Part shown: one piece after another, positions 8,584 through 17,902 of the stretch
Layout: each line of letters begins with the position of its first letter
How positions within the stretch are numbered: position 1 is the stretch's first letter
NCBI GenBank assembly: GCA_964440805.1
Contig: CAYTTR010000029.1
Location: 1-33,181, forward strand
Source of the DNA: CAYTTR01 sp964440805
GTDB taxonomy: Bacteria; Acidobacteriota; Aminicenantia; Aminicenantales; Aminicenantaceae
Length of the DNA: 33,181 nt
Direction: 5' to 3'
The notes under the pieces: generated by a model
Databases searched by the model: none
What the model was told of the DNA's origin: nothing
Seen by the model: only the letters and a program-made list of their open reading frames with translations
Translations under genes and position numbers: made by a program

Positions 8584-9402
8584 TTGAAAGTTGATCTTTT
8601 TACCCTGGTAGCTCAGATTGTTAATTTTCTTATTCTGGTATTTTTGCTGCGTCATTTTTTGTACAAACGGATTATAAAGACAATGGATGAAAGAGAGCAG
8701 GATATTGCTTCCCGCTACCAGGAAGCTGAAGACAAAAAAAAGGAGGCTCAGGAGAAAGAAGAATCATTGCAGAAAATGAAGGATGAATTCCGGGACAAGC
8801 GGCAGAAAATGCTGGAGGAAGTTTCAAGGGAGGCTGAGGAAAAACGGCGCCAACTGGAGGAGGAGAAAAGAAAAGAGGTAGAAGAACTGGAACTTAAATG
8901 GAAGAAATCCCTCAACAAGCAGAAAGAAGATTTTCTGGCGGAACTAAGAACCAGAGTGAAAAAAGAGGTCTTTGAAATAGTGAGGAAAGTACTTCAGGAT
9001 ATGGCGGATAAAGAACTGGAAGAAGCCGTGATAGAAACCTTTCTCCGGAAAGTAAATGGGATAAATGATGAAGTGAAGAAAACCTTAGCCGAAGATATCC
9101 GGCAGTCAGGCAAAGAAACAAAGATTCGAAGCAGTTTCGAAATTCCGGATGATTATAAGAGGAAAATAAAAAAACTCATCCAAGACTTAAGCGGAAAGAA
9201 GATTATTCCCCAATTCCAGGAAGGAGGGGATTTTATCTCCGGGGTTGAGCTTTGGAGCAAGGGGAAAAAGATCGCCTGGACTTTAAATAATTATCTCCAT
9301 GATCTGGAACGACATGTGCTTCAATCATTTGAACAAGCCTCTTTCAGGGAAAAAGAGCAAGGAGACTCTCCTCCATCAGGAGAAAAGGATGAAAAAGACT
9401 GA
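8584..9402 (+). CDS. atpF: N-ATPase b subunit with long C-terminal extension
   Basis: 272 residues: one N-terminal membrane helix (about 5-25), a long charged coiled coil (about 35-150), then roughly 120 further residues. The usual b subunit is about 160 residues. The operon has no separate delta gene, and the tail (about 185-255) with IPQFQEGGDFISGVEL resembles the C-terminal part of delta, so the protein may combine b and delta roles (inference). TTG start at 8584, three bases after the atpE stop, inside a purine-rich stretch (AGAGGAGG at 8570-8577). Overlaps atpA by 14 bases. Confidence 0.88.
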   Translation: MKVDLFTLVAQIVNFLILVFLLRHFLYKRIIKTMDEREQDIASRYQEAEDKKKEAQEKEESLQKMKDEFRDKRQKMLEEVSREAEEKRRQLEEEKRKEVEELELKWKKSLNKQKEDFLAELRTRVKKEVFEIVRKVLQDMADKELEEAVIETFLRKVNGINDEVKKTLAEDIRQSGKETKIRSSFEIPDDYKRKIKKLIQDLSGKKIIPQFQEGGDFISGVELWSKGKKIAWTLNNYLHDLERHVLQSFEQASFREKEQGDSPPSGEKDEKD

Positions 9403-10918
9403 ACATTTATCCTCATCTCTTTCTTCTCTTCTTGATGAGACATTTCGCTCTATGGAGAAAGAATTAAGTGATTACCGGAGCAGTCTTGAGTTTCGGGAAA
9501 CCGGTATTGTAAAAAATGTTTCCCGGGGTGTTGCCGGGGTAAGCGGCCTGCCCGGTGTTTCTTATGAAGAGTTGATTCGTTTTCCCGGAAACAAGATGGG
9601 GCTGGCTTTTAATCTGGATCCCGAGGAAGTGGCTGTGGTCCTTCTTGATGAGTATGAGAATATTGAGGCAGGCCAGGAAGCTTTCCGCACAGGGACTGGT
9701 GTCCAAGTGCCGGTGGGGGAGGAGCTTCTGGGAAGAGTGGTTGATCCGCTCGGCCGGCCGTTGGACGGAGGCAAGAAAATAAGAGGTGATGAACACCGGC
9801 CGGTTGAAAAAAAAGCCCCGGCTATTATGGACAGAGCCCCTGTTACCACTCCACTTCAAACCGGAATCCAGGTAATTGACGCCTTGATTCCGGTAGGAAG
9901 AGGACAAAGGGAGTTAATCCTCGGTGACCGCCAGATAGGCAAGACCGCCCTGGCCGTGGATACAATTATAAATCAGAAAGACCAGGGTGTTTGTTGTGTC
10001 TACTGCGCCGTAGGCAGAGAAAGCTCGGAGACGGCCAGAGTAGTTTCCGACCTGAGAAAGTATAAAGCTATGGAATACACGCTGGTAGTGGCTGCTTCCG
10101 GGGAAGACCCGCCGGGAATAAATTTTCTAGCTCCATATGCGGCTACTTCTATGGCTGAATATTTTATGGAGCAGGGAAAAGATGTGCTTGTAATCTATGA
10201 TGACCTTACCCGACATGCCCGGTCTTACCGGGAACTTTCGCTTTTGCTTAGGCGGCCTCCTGCCAGGGAAGCCTATCCCGGGGACATATTTTACATCCAC
10301 TCGCGCCTGCTTGAACGTTCCACTCATCTCAAGGAAGAATTGGGCGGGGGTTCGTTGACCGCTCTGCCCATTATTGAAACTCAAGCTGAAAATATTTCCG
10401 CTTACATACCTACCAATCTGGTCTCCATTACAGATGGGCAGATTTATCTTTCGCCCAGATTGTTTGGAGAAGGAGTGCTTCCGCCGGTGGATGTGGGAAA
10501 ATCGGTTTCGCGGGTAGGCGGTAAGACTCAACTGCCCGTCTACCGGGAGGTAGCCGGAGATTTGCGCTTAGCTTACTCGCAGTTTGAGGAACTGGAAACA
10601 TTTGCCAGGTTCGGAACCAAGCTGGATGAGTCAACCCGCCGGAAGCTGGAAAGAGGAAGGCGGGTAAGAGAGGTTCTTAAACAACCTCAGTATTCACCGC
10701 TTTCAGTTATGGAACAGACAGCAGTCCTCCTGGCAGTGGTGGAAGGTGTATTTGATGAGCTTCCGGTAAGTAAAATTGAAGAGGCAAAAAAGAAAATTCA
10801 CAAGCAGGCTAAGGAGAAATTCCAGGATATTTCAGAAAAGCTTCTAAAAGGGGAAAAGATAAAAGAGGAAGACCGCAACCGGCTTCTGGAAGCTGCCCGG
10901 CAAATTGTAAAAAGCTGA
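9389..10918 (+). CDS. atpA: N-ATPase alpha subunit
   Basis: 509-residue regulatory nucleotide-binding F1 subunit. Seen: Walker A GDRQIGKT at 179-186 (K185; the usual GDRQTGKT has Thr at position 183), Walker B DVLVIYDDL, and the SVSRVGGKTQ segment that carries the arginine finger acting on the beta site. I chose ATG 9389, preceded by AGGAG, giving a standard-length protein; an in-frame start 30 codons upstream lies inside atpF. The gene after it, gamma, begins two bases beyond its stop. Confidence 0.94.
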   Translation: MKKTEHLSSSLSSLLDETFRSMEKELSDYRSSLEFRETGIVKNVSRGVAGVSGLPGVSYEELIRFPGNKMGLAFNLDPEEVAVVLLDEYENIEAGQEAFRTGTGVQVPVGEELLGRVVDPLGRPLDGGKKIRGDEHRPVEKKAPAIMDRAPVTTPLQTGIQVIDALIPVGRGQRELILGDRQIGKTALAVDTIINQKDQGVCCVYCAVGRESSETARVVSDLRKYKAMEYTLVVAASGEDPPGINFLAPYAATSMAEYFMEQGKDVLVIYDDLTRHARSYRELSLLLRRPPAREAYPGDIFYIHSRLLERSTHLKEELGGGSLTALPIIETQAENISAYIPTNLVSITDGQIYLSPRLFGEGVLPPVDVGKSVSRVGGKTQLPVYREVAGDLRLAYSQFEELETFARFGTKLDESTRRKLERGRRVREVLKQPQYSPLSVMEQTAVLLAVVEGVFDELPVSKIEEAKKKIHKQAKEKFQDISEKLLKGEKIKEEDRNRLLEAARQIVKS

Positions 10919-10920
10919 TT

Positions 10921-11820
10921 ATGGAACAACAGGAAATTCTTAAAAGAAAAATGGATAGTGCCAGTGACCTTCAGTCTGTAGTTAAGACCATGAAAGCCTT
11001 GGCTGCAGTTAATATAAGAGAGTACCAGAAAGCAGTAGAATCGTTGGAAGATTATTACCGGACTGTGGAATGGGGATTGCAGGTTCTGATGAGAAACAGG
11101 CAGGAAAAAGAAGGCCTTGTTTTCTTTCCAGATGAGAGTAGGGTCCAATCTGTGGGAGCTGTTATTTTCGGCTCAGAACAGGGGATGGTAGGCCAGTTTA
11201 ACGAAAAAATTGCCTCTTTCGCTTTAGAGAAACTGAGAAAAATAGATTCTTCTGAAAATACGGTGGTAATGGCTGTGGGGGAAAGGGTTATCAGCCGCTT
11301 GGAAGACAGAGGACAAGAAGTTTCATATAAGTTTCCCTCTTTTGGCTCTCAGGTCGATCTTACCTCTGTAGCCCAAGAGCTTTTGATTCAGATAGAAGAA
11401 TGGAGAACAAGTTTTGGAGTGGATAAAATCTTTTTGTTTTTCAACAAAACAGCTTCCGGAACAATCTATCAGCCGGCAATGACTCAGTTGTTTCCTTTAG
11501 ACTTAGAATGGCTGAAAAACCTGGGCCGTAGAGAATGGCCTACCCGGATGATTCCGGCTATTTTCATGGACTGGAGGAGGTTGTTTTCTTCTCTGCTCCG
11601 GAATTATTTCTTTGTTCAAATTTATACCGCAGCAGCAGAATCATTAGCCAGTGAAAATGCCAGCCGCTTGGCTTCCATGCAAGCAGCAGAAAAAAACATC
11701 CAGGATAAACTGGAAGAGTTAAATGTTCTCTATCAGCAGCAAAGGCAAGCTGCCATTACCTCGGAACTGCTGGATATTGTATCCGGTTTTGAAATTTTAT
11801 CCTCAAAGGAGAAAGATTGA
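10921..11820 (+). CDS. atpG: N-ATPase gamma subunit
   Basis: 299-residue central stalk subunit, coiled coil at both ends. Seen: N-terminal helix ending in TMKALAAVNIREYQ and the C-terminal ASENASRLASMQAAEKNIQDKLEELN region, the conserved gamma termini that fill the alpha3beta3 cavity. The middle part is poorly conserved, as is usual for N-ATPases. Last gene of the operon; 190 bases follow before treT. That gap contains no clear intrinsic terminator with a T-run, so some read-through into treT is possible. Confidence 0.9.
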   Translation: MEQQEILKRKMDSASDLQSVVKTMKALAAVNIREYQKAVESLEDYYRTVEWGLQVLMRNRQEKEGLVFFPDESRVQSVGAVIFGSEQGMVGQFNEKIASFALEKLRKIDSSENTVVMAVGERVISRLEDRGQEVSYKFPSFGSQVDLTSVAQELLIQIEEWRTSFGVDKIFLFFNKTASGTIYQPAMTQLFPLDLEWLKNLGRREWPTRMIPAIFMDWRRLFSSLLRNYFFVQIYTAAAESLASENASRLASMQAAEKNIQDKLEELNVLYQQQRQAAITSELLDIVSGFEILSSKEKD

Positions 11821-12010
11821 AAAACATGAAATTTAAGAACAATATGGCCTTGCCTCATGCCGTATCTTAAGTTAATTTATCATAGTGATCTTAATAATGG
11901 CAGCGAGTGAAGATTGGCTGGGCCAAGCTCGCTTCGCTTGATGTGAAATTCATTTTCGAATTTGAATTAATGGAACAGGTGAATTTATAAAAAAGTTGAG
12001 GAGGAAAATG

Positions 12011-13240
12011 ATGATTGAAAAAGGATTAATCCCCAAGGTTGAAGACTATGCCCAGTTTGTGGGGCAAGAAAGGATTGAAAAATTAAAAAAGAAATCAGAG
12101 AATTTGAAGGGGCTTCATATTGCCCATGTAAGTTCTACTTTCTATGGCGGGGGAGTGGCTGAATTGCTCTCTTCTCTTACTATCTTGATGAATGATCTGG
12201 GAATAAAAGCCGGCTGGCGGGTGATTCAGGGTTCACCGGATTTCTTCAGTATCACCAAAAAAATGCATAATGCCTTGCAAAGCGGGGAGATTAATATGAC
12301 TGAGATGAAACTGAATATATATGAAGAAGTGATTTTCGAAAACTCAATCCGTAATCATCTTCATCATGATGTGGTTATCATTCATGACCCCCAGCCTCTG
12401 GCTATGGTTCAGCATTACAAAAGGAAAGGCCCCTGGATTTGGCGGTGCCATTTGGATCTTTCCAACCCTAATCCTGAGGTATGGGAGTATCTGGTTCAGT
12501 TTATAGAAATGTATGATGCAGTTGTTTTGAGTCTTGAAGATTACAGGCAGAAAATCTCGCCTCCTCAGGTTTTTATCATGCCGGCTATCGACCCTTTTTC
12601 CATAAAAAACAGGGAATTAAGTGAAGAAGAAATGATGGAGCGCCTCAAGCATTATGATATCCCCACTGATTTACCTCTTTTAGTTCAAATATCGCGTTTT
12701 GACCGCTGGAAAGACCCGGAAGGAGTTATTAAGGCTTTTAAAATGATACGCCGGGAAGTAGACTGCACCCTGGTTCTTTTAGGGAATGTGGCTACGGATG
12801 ATCCTGAAGGTGAAGATATCTATCAATCCATTTTGGATGAGAGAGAGGAAAGAATAATCATCCTTTCCAAGGAAGATACAGCCCTGGTTAATGCCCTGCA
12901 GAGCAAAGCAGCTGTGGTTATTCAAAAATCTCTGCGGGAAGGATTCGGCCTGACCGTAACTGAAGCCATGTGGAAAGGAACTCCGGTTGTGGGAGGTAAT
13001 GTAGGAGGGATCCGTTACCAGATAAATGACGGTGAGAATGGATTTTTAGTATCATCCATTGAAGAGACCGCTGAAAAAACAATCGCTTTGCTAAAAAATG
13101 AGGAGCTCCGCCGGGAAATGGCCGAAAAAGCAAGAGAGAAAGTAAAAGAAGAATTTTTGATGATAAGACTTTTAGAGCAGTATGTTGATCTTTTTAATGC
13201 TTTTGAAACTGTTCATCGTTTGAATTCTGCCCAAGTTTAA
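12011..13240 (+). CDS. treT: Trehalose glycosyltransferring synthase (TreT-like GT4)
   Basis: 409-residue GT4 glycosyltransferase. Seen: N-terminal IAHVSSTFYGGGVAELL, characteristic of TreT-type proteins, and the retaining EX7E motif with E310 and E318 in EGFGLTVTEAM near the C terminus. TreT enzymes join NDP-glucose and glucose to make trehalose in one step; the reaction is reversible in some species. The strong GAGGAGG site at 11998-12004 favours ATG 12011 (six-base spacing) over ATG 12008; a TTG at 11996 would overlap the site and is unlikely. polX begins two bases after its stop. Trehalose would serve as a compatible solute or reserve. The exact sugar donor cannot be read from sequence. 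Confidence 0.82.
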   Translation: MIEKGLIPKVEDYAQFVGQERIEKLKKKSENLKGLHIAHVSSTFYGGGVAELLSSLTILMNDLGIKAGWRVIQGSPDFFSITKKMHNALQSGEINMTEMKLNIYEEVIFENSIRNHLHHDVVIIHDPQPLAMVQHYKRKGPWIWRCHLDLSNPNPEVWEYLVQFIEMYDAVVLSLEDYRQKISPPQVFIMPAIDPFSIKNRELSEEEMMERLKHYDIPTDLPLLVQISRFDRWKDPEGVIKAFKMIRREVDCTLVLLGNVATDDPEGEDIYQSILDEREERIIILSKEDTALVNALQSKAAVVIQKSLREGFGLTVTEAMWKGTPVVGGNVGGIRYQINDGENGFLVSSIEETAEKTIALLKNEELRREMAEKAREKVKEEFLMIRLLEQYVDLFNAFETVHRLNSAQV

Positions 13241-13242
13241 AT

Positions 13243-14967
13243 ATGCCTATTCACAACAGTGATATAGCCGATATTTTCAACAAAGTGGCTGATCTGCTGG
13301 AAATTCAAGGAGCCAATCCATTCAGGGTAAGAGCCTACCGCGATGCAGCCAGAACAATAGGCGGTCTTTCCAAAAGTGTGGCTGATATGATTTCTCAGGA
13401 AAAAGACCTCTCCGGGCTTCCTGGAATTGGACAGGACTTGGCTGGAAAAATAAAAACTATAATTAAAGAAGGAAGTCTTCCTCTTCTTGAGGATTTAAAA
13501 AAGAAGATTCCTGCAGAGCTCAGTGATCTAATGTCCATTGAAAGTTTGGGTCCCAAAAGAATACATGCTCTCTACACTAACCTTAACATAACTTCTTTCA
13601 AGGAGTTACAGAAAGCGGCCGAAGAAGGAAAAGTAAGGTCTCTTTCCGGTTTTGGAGAGAAAACCGAACAAAAGATTCTGGAAGAAATAAAAAGATTAAA
13701 AGGAGAAGCAATGGGCAGGGCCCTGCTGGTTGAGGCAGAGCAAATTGTTTCCCCTTATATTGAATATTTAAAAAAAGATAAAAGTTTAAAGGATATTGCT
13801 GTAGCCGGCAGTTTCCGCCGCCGCCGGGAAACAGTGGGAGACCTGGATATTTTGTCTACCTCAAAAGAAAATTCCTCTCTTATGGACATCTTTGTCAACT
13901 ACGAAGATGTTAAAAAGATTTTATCGAAGGGAGATACCAGGTCTTCGGTTATTTTGAGGAGAGGAATTCAAGTTGACCTTCGGGTTGTCCCTGAAAAAAG
14001 TTATGGGGCGGCTCTTCTTTATTTTACCGGCTCCAAAGCCCACAATATTGCTGTCCGTAAAATCGGACAAAAAAAGAATCTTAAAATCAATGAATACGGG
14101 GTTTTTAAGGGGAAAAAAAGTATTGCCGGTAAAACTGAAGAGGATGTCTACAAGAAAATAGGCCTTCCTTATATAGAGCCGGAATTGAGGGAAAACAGGG
14201 GAGAGATAGAAGCGGCTCAGAAAAAAAATCTTCCTCAGTTGGTCATTTTAAAAGACATAAAGGGAGATTTGCATGTTCATACCAGAGCTACAGACGGGCG
14301 GTATACTCTTGAGCAAATGGCTGAGGCAGCCGAGGAAAGAGACTATAGTTATATGGCTATTACTGATCATTCCAAAAAAGTCAGCGTGGCCAATGGTCTG
14401 GATGAAAAAAGACTGGCTCAACAAATAAAAGAGATTGATAAACTAAATGAAAAAATAAAAAATTTCACTCTTCTTAAGTCGATTGAAGTGGATATTCTGG
14501 AAGACGGTTCCCTTGACCTTCCTGATGATATCTTGAGCCGACTTGACCTTGTAGTTTGTTCCATCCATTATAAATTTAATCTTCCCCGGGAAAAACAAAC
14601 AGAAAGAATTATCCGGGCTTTGGATAATCCTCATGTAAATATTTTGGCCCATCCGACAGGACGGATGCTTAATCAAAGAGAGCCGTATCAGGTAGATATG
14701 GAGAAAGTTATGGAAGCTGCCAAGGAAAGAGGCTGTTTTCTGGAGCTTAATGCTTATCCCGACCGGCTGGACCTGGATGATGCCTATTGCAAACTGGCCA
14801 AAGAAATAGGCTTAAAAGTAGCTGTTTCCACCGATGCCCACAGTATTAATGATTTAGAATTTATGCGCTTTGGTATAGGTCAGGCCAGGAGAGGTTGGCT
14901 TGAGCCTTCAGATATTATAAACACCCGCGGCCTTGATGAACTGCGGCGCCTTCTTAAGAAAAGGTAA
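13243..14967 (+). CDS. polX: DNA polymerase/3'-5' exonuclease PolX
   Basis: 574-residue bacterial family X polymerase. Seen in order: N-terminal helix-hairpin-helix regions (residues about 1-150, including LPGIGQDLAGKI and LSGFGEKTEQKI), the nucleotidyltransferase core with AGSFRRRRETVGDLDIL carrying the metal-binding D200 and D202, and a C-terminal PHP domain starting DLHVHTRATDG and containing ITDH, HPTGR and STDAH metal-ligand motifs. PolX fills short gaps in base excision repair; the PHP domain gives 3'-5' exonuclease activity. It lies between treT and ligA, and pairing with a ligase suits gap filling and sealing. No strong ribosome site is seen, so translation may be coupled to treT. Confidence 0.93.
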   Translation: MPIHNSDIADIFNKVADLLEIQGANPFRVRAYRDAARTIGGLSKSVADMISQEKDLSGLPGIGQDLAGKIKTIIKEGSLPLLEDLKKKIPAELSDLMSIESLGPKRIHALYTNLNITSFKELQKAAEEGKVRSLSGFGEKTEQKILEEIKRLKGEAMGRALLVEAEQIVSPYIEYLKKDKSLKDIAVAGSFRRRRETVGDLDILSTSKENSSLMDIFVNYEDVKKILSKGDTRSSVILRRGIQVDLRVVPEKSYGAALLYFTGSKAHNIAVRKIGQKKNLKINEYGVFKGKKSIAGKTEEDVYKKIGLPYIEPELRENRGEIEAAQKKNLPQLVILKDIKGDLHVHTRATDGRYTLEQMAEAAEERDYSYMAITDHSKKVSVANGLDEKRLAQQIKEIDKLNEKIKNFTLLKSIEVDILEDGSLDLPDDILSRLDLVVCSIHYKFNLPREKQTERIIRALDNPHVNILAHPTGRMLNQREPYQVDMEKVMEAAKERGCFLELNAYPDRLDLDDAYCKLAKEIGLKVAVSTDAHSINDLEFMRFGIGQARRGWLEPSDIINTRGLDELRRLLKKR

Positions 14968-14982
14968 AAAGGGGAGGATTAT

Positions 14983-17046
14983 ATGGATTTCAAGCATCAA
15001 CCGAAAGCGGATTTCAAAGATATAAAAAAGATCTCAAAGAAGGAAGCCCGCCAGGAAATAGAAGCCCTGCGGGAGGGTATTGAATACCACAATTATCTTT
15101 ATTATGTAAAAAACCAGCCTGTGATTTCAGACGCTCTATACGACAAATTGTTCCGCCGGCTCCAGGATTTGGAGGAAACATTTCCTGAATTTCAATCTGA
15201 TACTTCCCCCACTCAAAGAGTAGGAGGAGAGCCTTTGGATAAACTGAAAAAAATCGAGCATACCGCTCCTATGCTCAGTCTTAATGCAGTTCTCAATGAG
15301 AATGAGGTTAGAGATTTTGACCGTTTCATTCGCCGCAATGCAGACGGTCAAGATGTTGATTATGTAGTTGAGCCGAAATTTGATGGGCTGTCGGTAGAAA
15401 TTGTGTATAGAGGAGGAAAGTTTGACTATGGAGCCACTCGCGGAGACGGAGAAACAGGAGAGGATATTTCAGCTAACCTCAAGACCATCCGGGCTGTTCC
15501 TCTTATTCTTAGAAAACCGGAGGATGAGAAAGTTCCCTCTTTTCTGGCTGTCCGGGCGGAAGTTTTCATGCCCAAAAAAGGATTCCAGCTTCTTAACAAG
15601 GAGAGGCTGGAAAAAGGAGAAGAGCCTTTTTCCAATCCCCGGAATGCAGCAGCCGGCCTTATGCGCCAGCTTGATTCCAAGAACGTAGCGGGAAAACCTC
15701 TGGATATCTATTTTTATGATATCCTCCGGGTGGAAGGGAAAAAATTTTTCACCCACTGGGAAGTCCTGGAGATGCTCCCTCGATGGAGCTTAAAAAGAGA
15801 TGAATTGAATAAAAAATGTTCCGGTTTTGATGAAATTGCTTCTTACCACCAGGAGCTTTTTCAGAAAAGAGATGAGCTGGAATATGAAATTGATGGGATT
15901 GTTATCAAGATTGATGACCTGGAAATTAGAGACCGGCTGGGGACGCGGCAGCGCAGTCCACGCTGGGCTTTAGCCTGGAAGTTTCCTCCGCGGGAAGAAA
16001 TAACTATCCTGGAGGACATTGTGGTTCAGGTAGGCCGGACAGGGATGCTGACTCCGGTAGGCCTGCTTCAGCCGGTGGATGTAGGAGGAGTGACGGTCAG
16101 CCGGGCTACCCTCCATAACGAAGATGAGGTCCTTCGCAAAGATGTCCGGCCGGGAGATAAAGTAAGGATTGCCCGGGCTGGAGATGTAATCCCGGAGGTG
16201 GTGGAAAGAATTGATGAACCGGGTAAAAAGAGAGGTAAAAAATTTTCCATGCCTGAAAAGTGTCCTGTCTGCGATACTCAGGTGGTACGTGAAGGCGCTT
16301 ATTACTTTTGTCCAGCAGGACTTGCCTGCCGGGCCCAGCTTGTGGGGCATCTTATTCATTATGCTTCCCGGGATGCTATGAATATTGAGGGACTGGGTGA
16401 AAAAATTGCCCGGCAACTGGTGGAAAGAAATTTGGTTAAAGATGTGGCTGACCTTTATAATTTAAGTAAAAAAGACCTGTTAGAACTGGATGGATTTGCT
16501 GAAAAATCGGCCGGAAATCTATTCGAAGCCATTCAGAATGTCCGCAACGCCAGGCTTGACCGGTTTCTCTACGCCCTGGGAATTCGTCATGTCGGTCAGC
16601 ATGTAGCCAGGGTTTTGGCCATGGAGTTCCGAACTTTGGAGAGATTAAGCCGGGCCTCTTATGAAGAATTAAATAATATCCATGAAATCGGTCCTGAAAT
16701 AGCCCGGAGTGTTTCCAGTTTTTTTGAAAAAGAAAAGAATCTGGATGTTTTGCAAAGGCTGAAACAGGCCGGAGTTAAGGTTGAAGAAAGGCCGGGGAGG
16801 GAGGAAGAACTTCCTTTAAAAGGAAAAACATTTGTTTTTACAGGAGAGTTGGAAAATTATACCCGGGAAGAAGCTAAACGCTTAGTTGAGGACTTGGGAG
16901 GAAGAGCTACTTCAAGTGTAAGCAGCCAAACCGATTATTTAGTGGTTGGTCAAGGGCCCGGCAGTAAACTTGAAGATGCCAAAAGATTAGAAGTAAAAAT
17001 TCTGAAAGAAGATGATTTTATAAAACTTGTAGGGGGACGCTCCTAA
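14983..17046 (+). CDS. ligA: NAD-dependent DNA ligase LigA
   Basis: 687-residue replicative and repair ligase that seals nicks using NAD+. Seen in order: Ia domain with YHNYLYYV, adenylation domain with the KxDG motif at K132 (EPKFDGLS), the LGTRQRSPRWALAWKFP segment, OB fold, a four-cysteine zinc site (CPVC near residue 427, then FCP and CR), helix-hairpin-helix repeats, and a C-terminal BRCT domain starting GKTFVFTGELE. Length is normal. A GGGGAGG site precedes ATG 14983. It follows polX by 15 bases, so the two are probably cotranscribed as a repair pair. Confidence 0.96.
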   Translation: MDFKHQPKADFKDIKKISKKEARQEIEALREGIEYHNYLYYVKNQPVISDALYDKLFRRLQDLEETFPEFQSDTSPTQRVGGEPLDKLKKIEHTAPMLSLNAVLNENEVRDFDRFIRRNADGQDVDYVVEPKFDGLSVEIVYRGGKFDYGATRGDGETGEDISANLKTIRAVPLILRKPEDEKVPSFLAVRAEVFMPKKGFQLLNKERLEKGEEPFSNPRNAAAGLMRQLDSKNVAGKPLDIYFYDILRVEGKKFFTHWEVLEMLPRWSLKRDELNKKCSGFDEIASYHQELFQKRDELEYEIDGIVIKIDDLEIRDRLGTRQRSPRWALAWKFPPREEITILEDIVVQVGRTGMLTPVGLLQPVDVGGVTVSRATLHNEDEVLRKDVRPGDKVRIARAGDVIPEVVERIDEPGKKRGKKFSMPEKCPVCDTQVVREGAYYFCPAGLACRAQLVGHLIHYASRDAMNIEGLGEKIARQLVERNLVKDVADLYNLSKKDLLELDGFAEKSAGNLFEAIQNVRNARLDRFLYALGIRHVGQHVARVLAMEFRTLERLSRASYEELNNIHEIGPEIARSVSSFFEKEKNLDVLQRLKQAGVKVEERPGREEELPLKGKTFVFTGELENYTREEAKRLVEDLGGRATSSVSSQTDYLVVGQGPGSKLEDAKRLEVKILKEDDFIKLVGGRS

Positions 17047-17094
17047 AAGTGACATCCCTTTACTTATAAAGAATAAATTTTTGAGGAGGGAGAA

Positions 17095-17550
17095 ATGTTA
17101 CCGTTTACAAAAATTTTATGGCCTACCGATTTCAGCGAGCCTTCAATGGAAGCTCTCAAGACAGCCAATGAAATAGCTTCCCGTTTTTCAGCTGAGCTCA
17201 TTATTGTTCACGTTATAACACCGATTCCGGTGGCTGCTTCTCCTCCCGGGCCAGGGGGATTTGATGTCGGCCTTTATGAGCAGGAGCTTGAGAAGTCAGC
17301 CCAAAAAAGCCTTGAGGATATTGTGAAAAATAAAGTGGCTGCTGGTGTTGAAGCCCGGTATTTTATCCGGACAGGAAATGCAGCTGATGAAATTGTCAGG
17401 GCAGCTGAAGAAGAAAAGACGGATCTCATTGTAATTGCCACTCATGGTGAAACCGGCTGGCGTCATCTTATTTTTGGGTCAGTGGCAGAAAAAGTCGTCC
17501 GGACATCAACCTGCCCGGTCCTGTCTATTCGGGCTCCAAAGAAAGAATAA
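17095..17550 (+). CDS. Universal stress protein (UspA family)
   Basis: 151-residue single-domain UspA protein. Seen: N-terminal KILWPTDFSEPSMEAL and the C-terminal ATP-binding loop THGETGWRHLIFGSVAEKVV followed by STCPVLSI, the ATP-binding subtype signature. Such proteins are induced under stress or growth arrest; the molecular role is usually undefined. A strong GAGGAGGG site lies just before ATG 17095, 48 bases after ligA, so it may ride on the ligA transcript. Confidence 0.92.
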   Translation: MLPFTKILWPTDFSEPSMEALKTANEIASRFSAELIIVHVITPIPVAASPPGPGGFDVGLYEQELEKSAQKSLEDIVKNKVAAGVEARYFIRTGNAADEIVRAAEEEKTDLIVIATHGETGWRHLIFGSVAEKVVRTSTCPVLSIRAPKKE

Positions 17551-17902
17551 TGTCTTAACTTTGGGCTTTCACAATGGATTGAAAAAATTTGACAAAAATA
17601 CTTTTCTGGAAAGAGGATTTCTCTGAAGTCATTCATGAACTTTGTTATATAAAAGCTGCCTTTTTTATCAATGATTCAGGTTAGGCGTGCTTACTGCATT
17701 CTCTCCGTCTGACGGAGTTGGATTCCCTCGAAGTACGATTCGAGAAGTTAAGCGACTCAATGTCACTATGGACAAACACAACGTTCTCCTTTAAGCTTCT
17801 CCACACGAGTTGGAAGAGAACCAAAAGCTCAAATTGTCTTATGCAGAAGAAATATGATAATATTATATAAAAGATTATAAACAAATAAGGAGGTTTAAAA
17901 AA
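17551..17902 (+). other. Intergenic region, usp / lipoprotein
   Basis: 352 bases with no convincing gene. It contains two perfect hairpins close together, CTCCGT-CTG-ACGGAG around 17702-17716 and CTCGAA-GTACGA-TTCGAG around 17728-17745, neither followed by a T-run, and then the AT-rich promoter area of the lipoprotein. A minus-strand open frame (17681-17884) faintly resembles a decayed GIY-YIG nuclease start, but I do not call it a gene. Confidence 0.5.
17834..17861 (+). promoter_or_regulatory. Candidate promoter for the lipoprotein gene
   Basis: TTGTCT at 17834-17839 and GATAAT at 17856-17861, spacer 16 bases, about 40 bases ahead of the lipoprotein start. The surrounding sequence is very AT-rich, so the exact -10 box is uncertain. 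Confidence 0.35.

Noticed and set aside
9299..9388. Upstream in-frame start for atpA
   Set aside because: It would add 30 residues inside atpF with no homology to alpha; ATG 9389 has a ribosome site and gives the normal N terminus.
11821..12010. Terminator between atpG and treT
   Set aside because: Short inverted repeats exist (for example CAAGC...GCTTG near 11930) but none is followed by a T-run, so I cannot support a terminator call.
17695..17780. tRNA or structured RNA
   Set aside because: Two good hairpins and a TTCGAG sequence recall tRNA arms, but no acceptor stem, anticodon arm or T-arm spacing can be assembled.
17681..17884. Small minus-strand gene or decayed GIY-YIG nuclease
   Set aside because: The open frame has a stretch (WRSLKENVVFVHSDIE) vaguely like a GIY-YIG N terminus, but no proper GIY or YIG motif and no ribosome site. 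The likeness is too weak to annotate.
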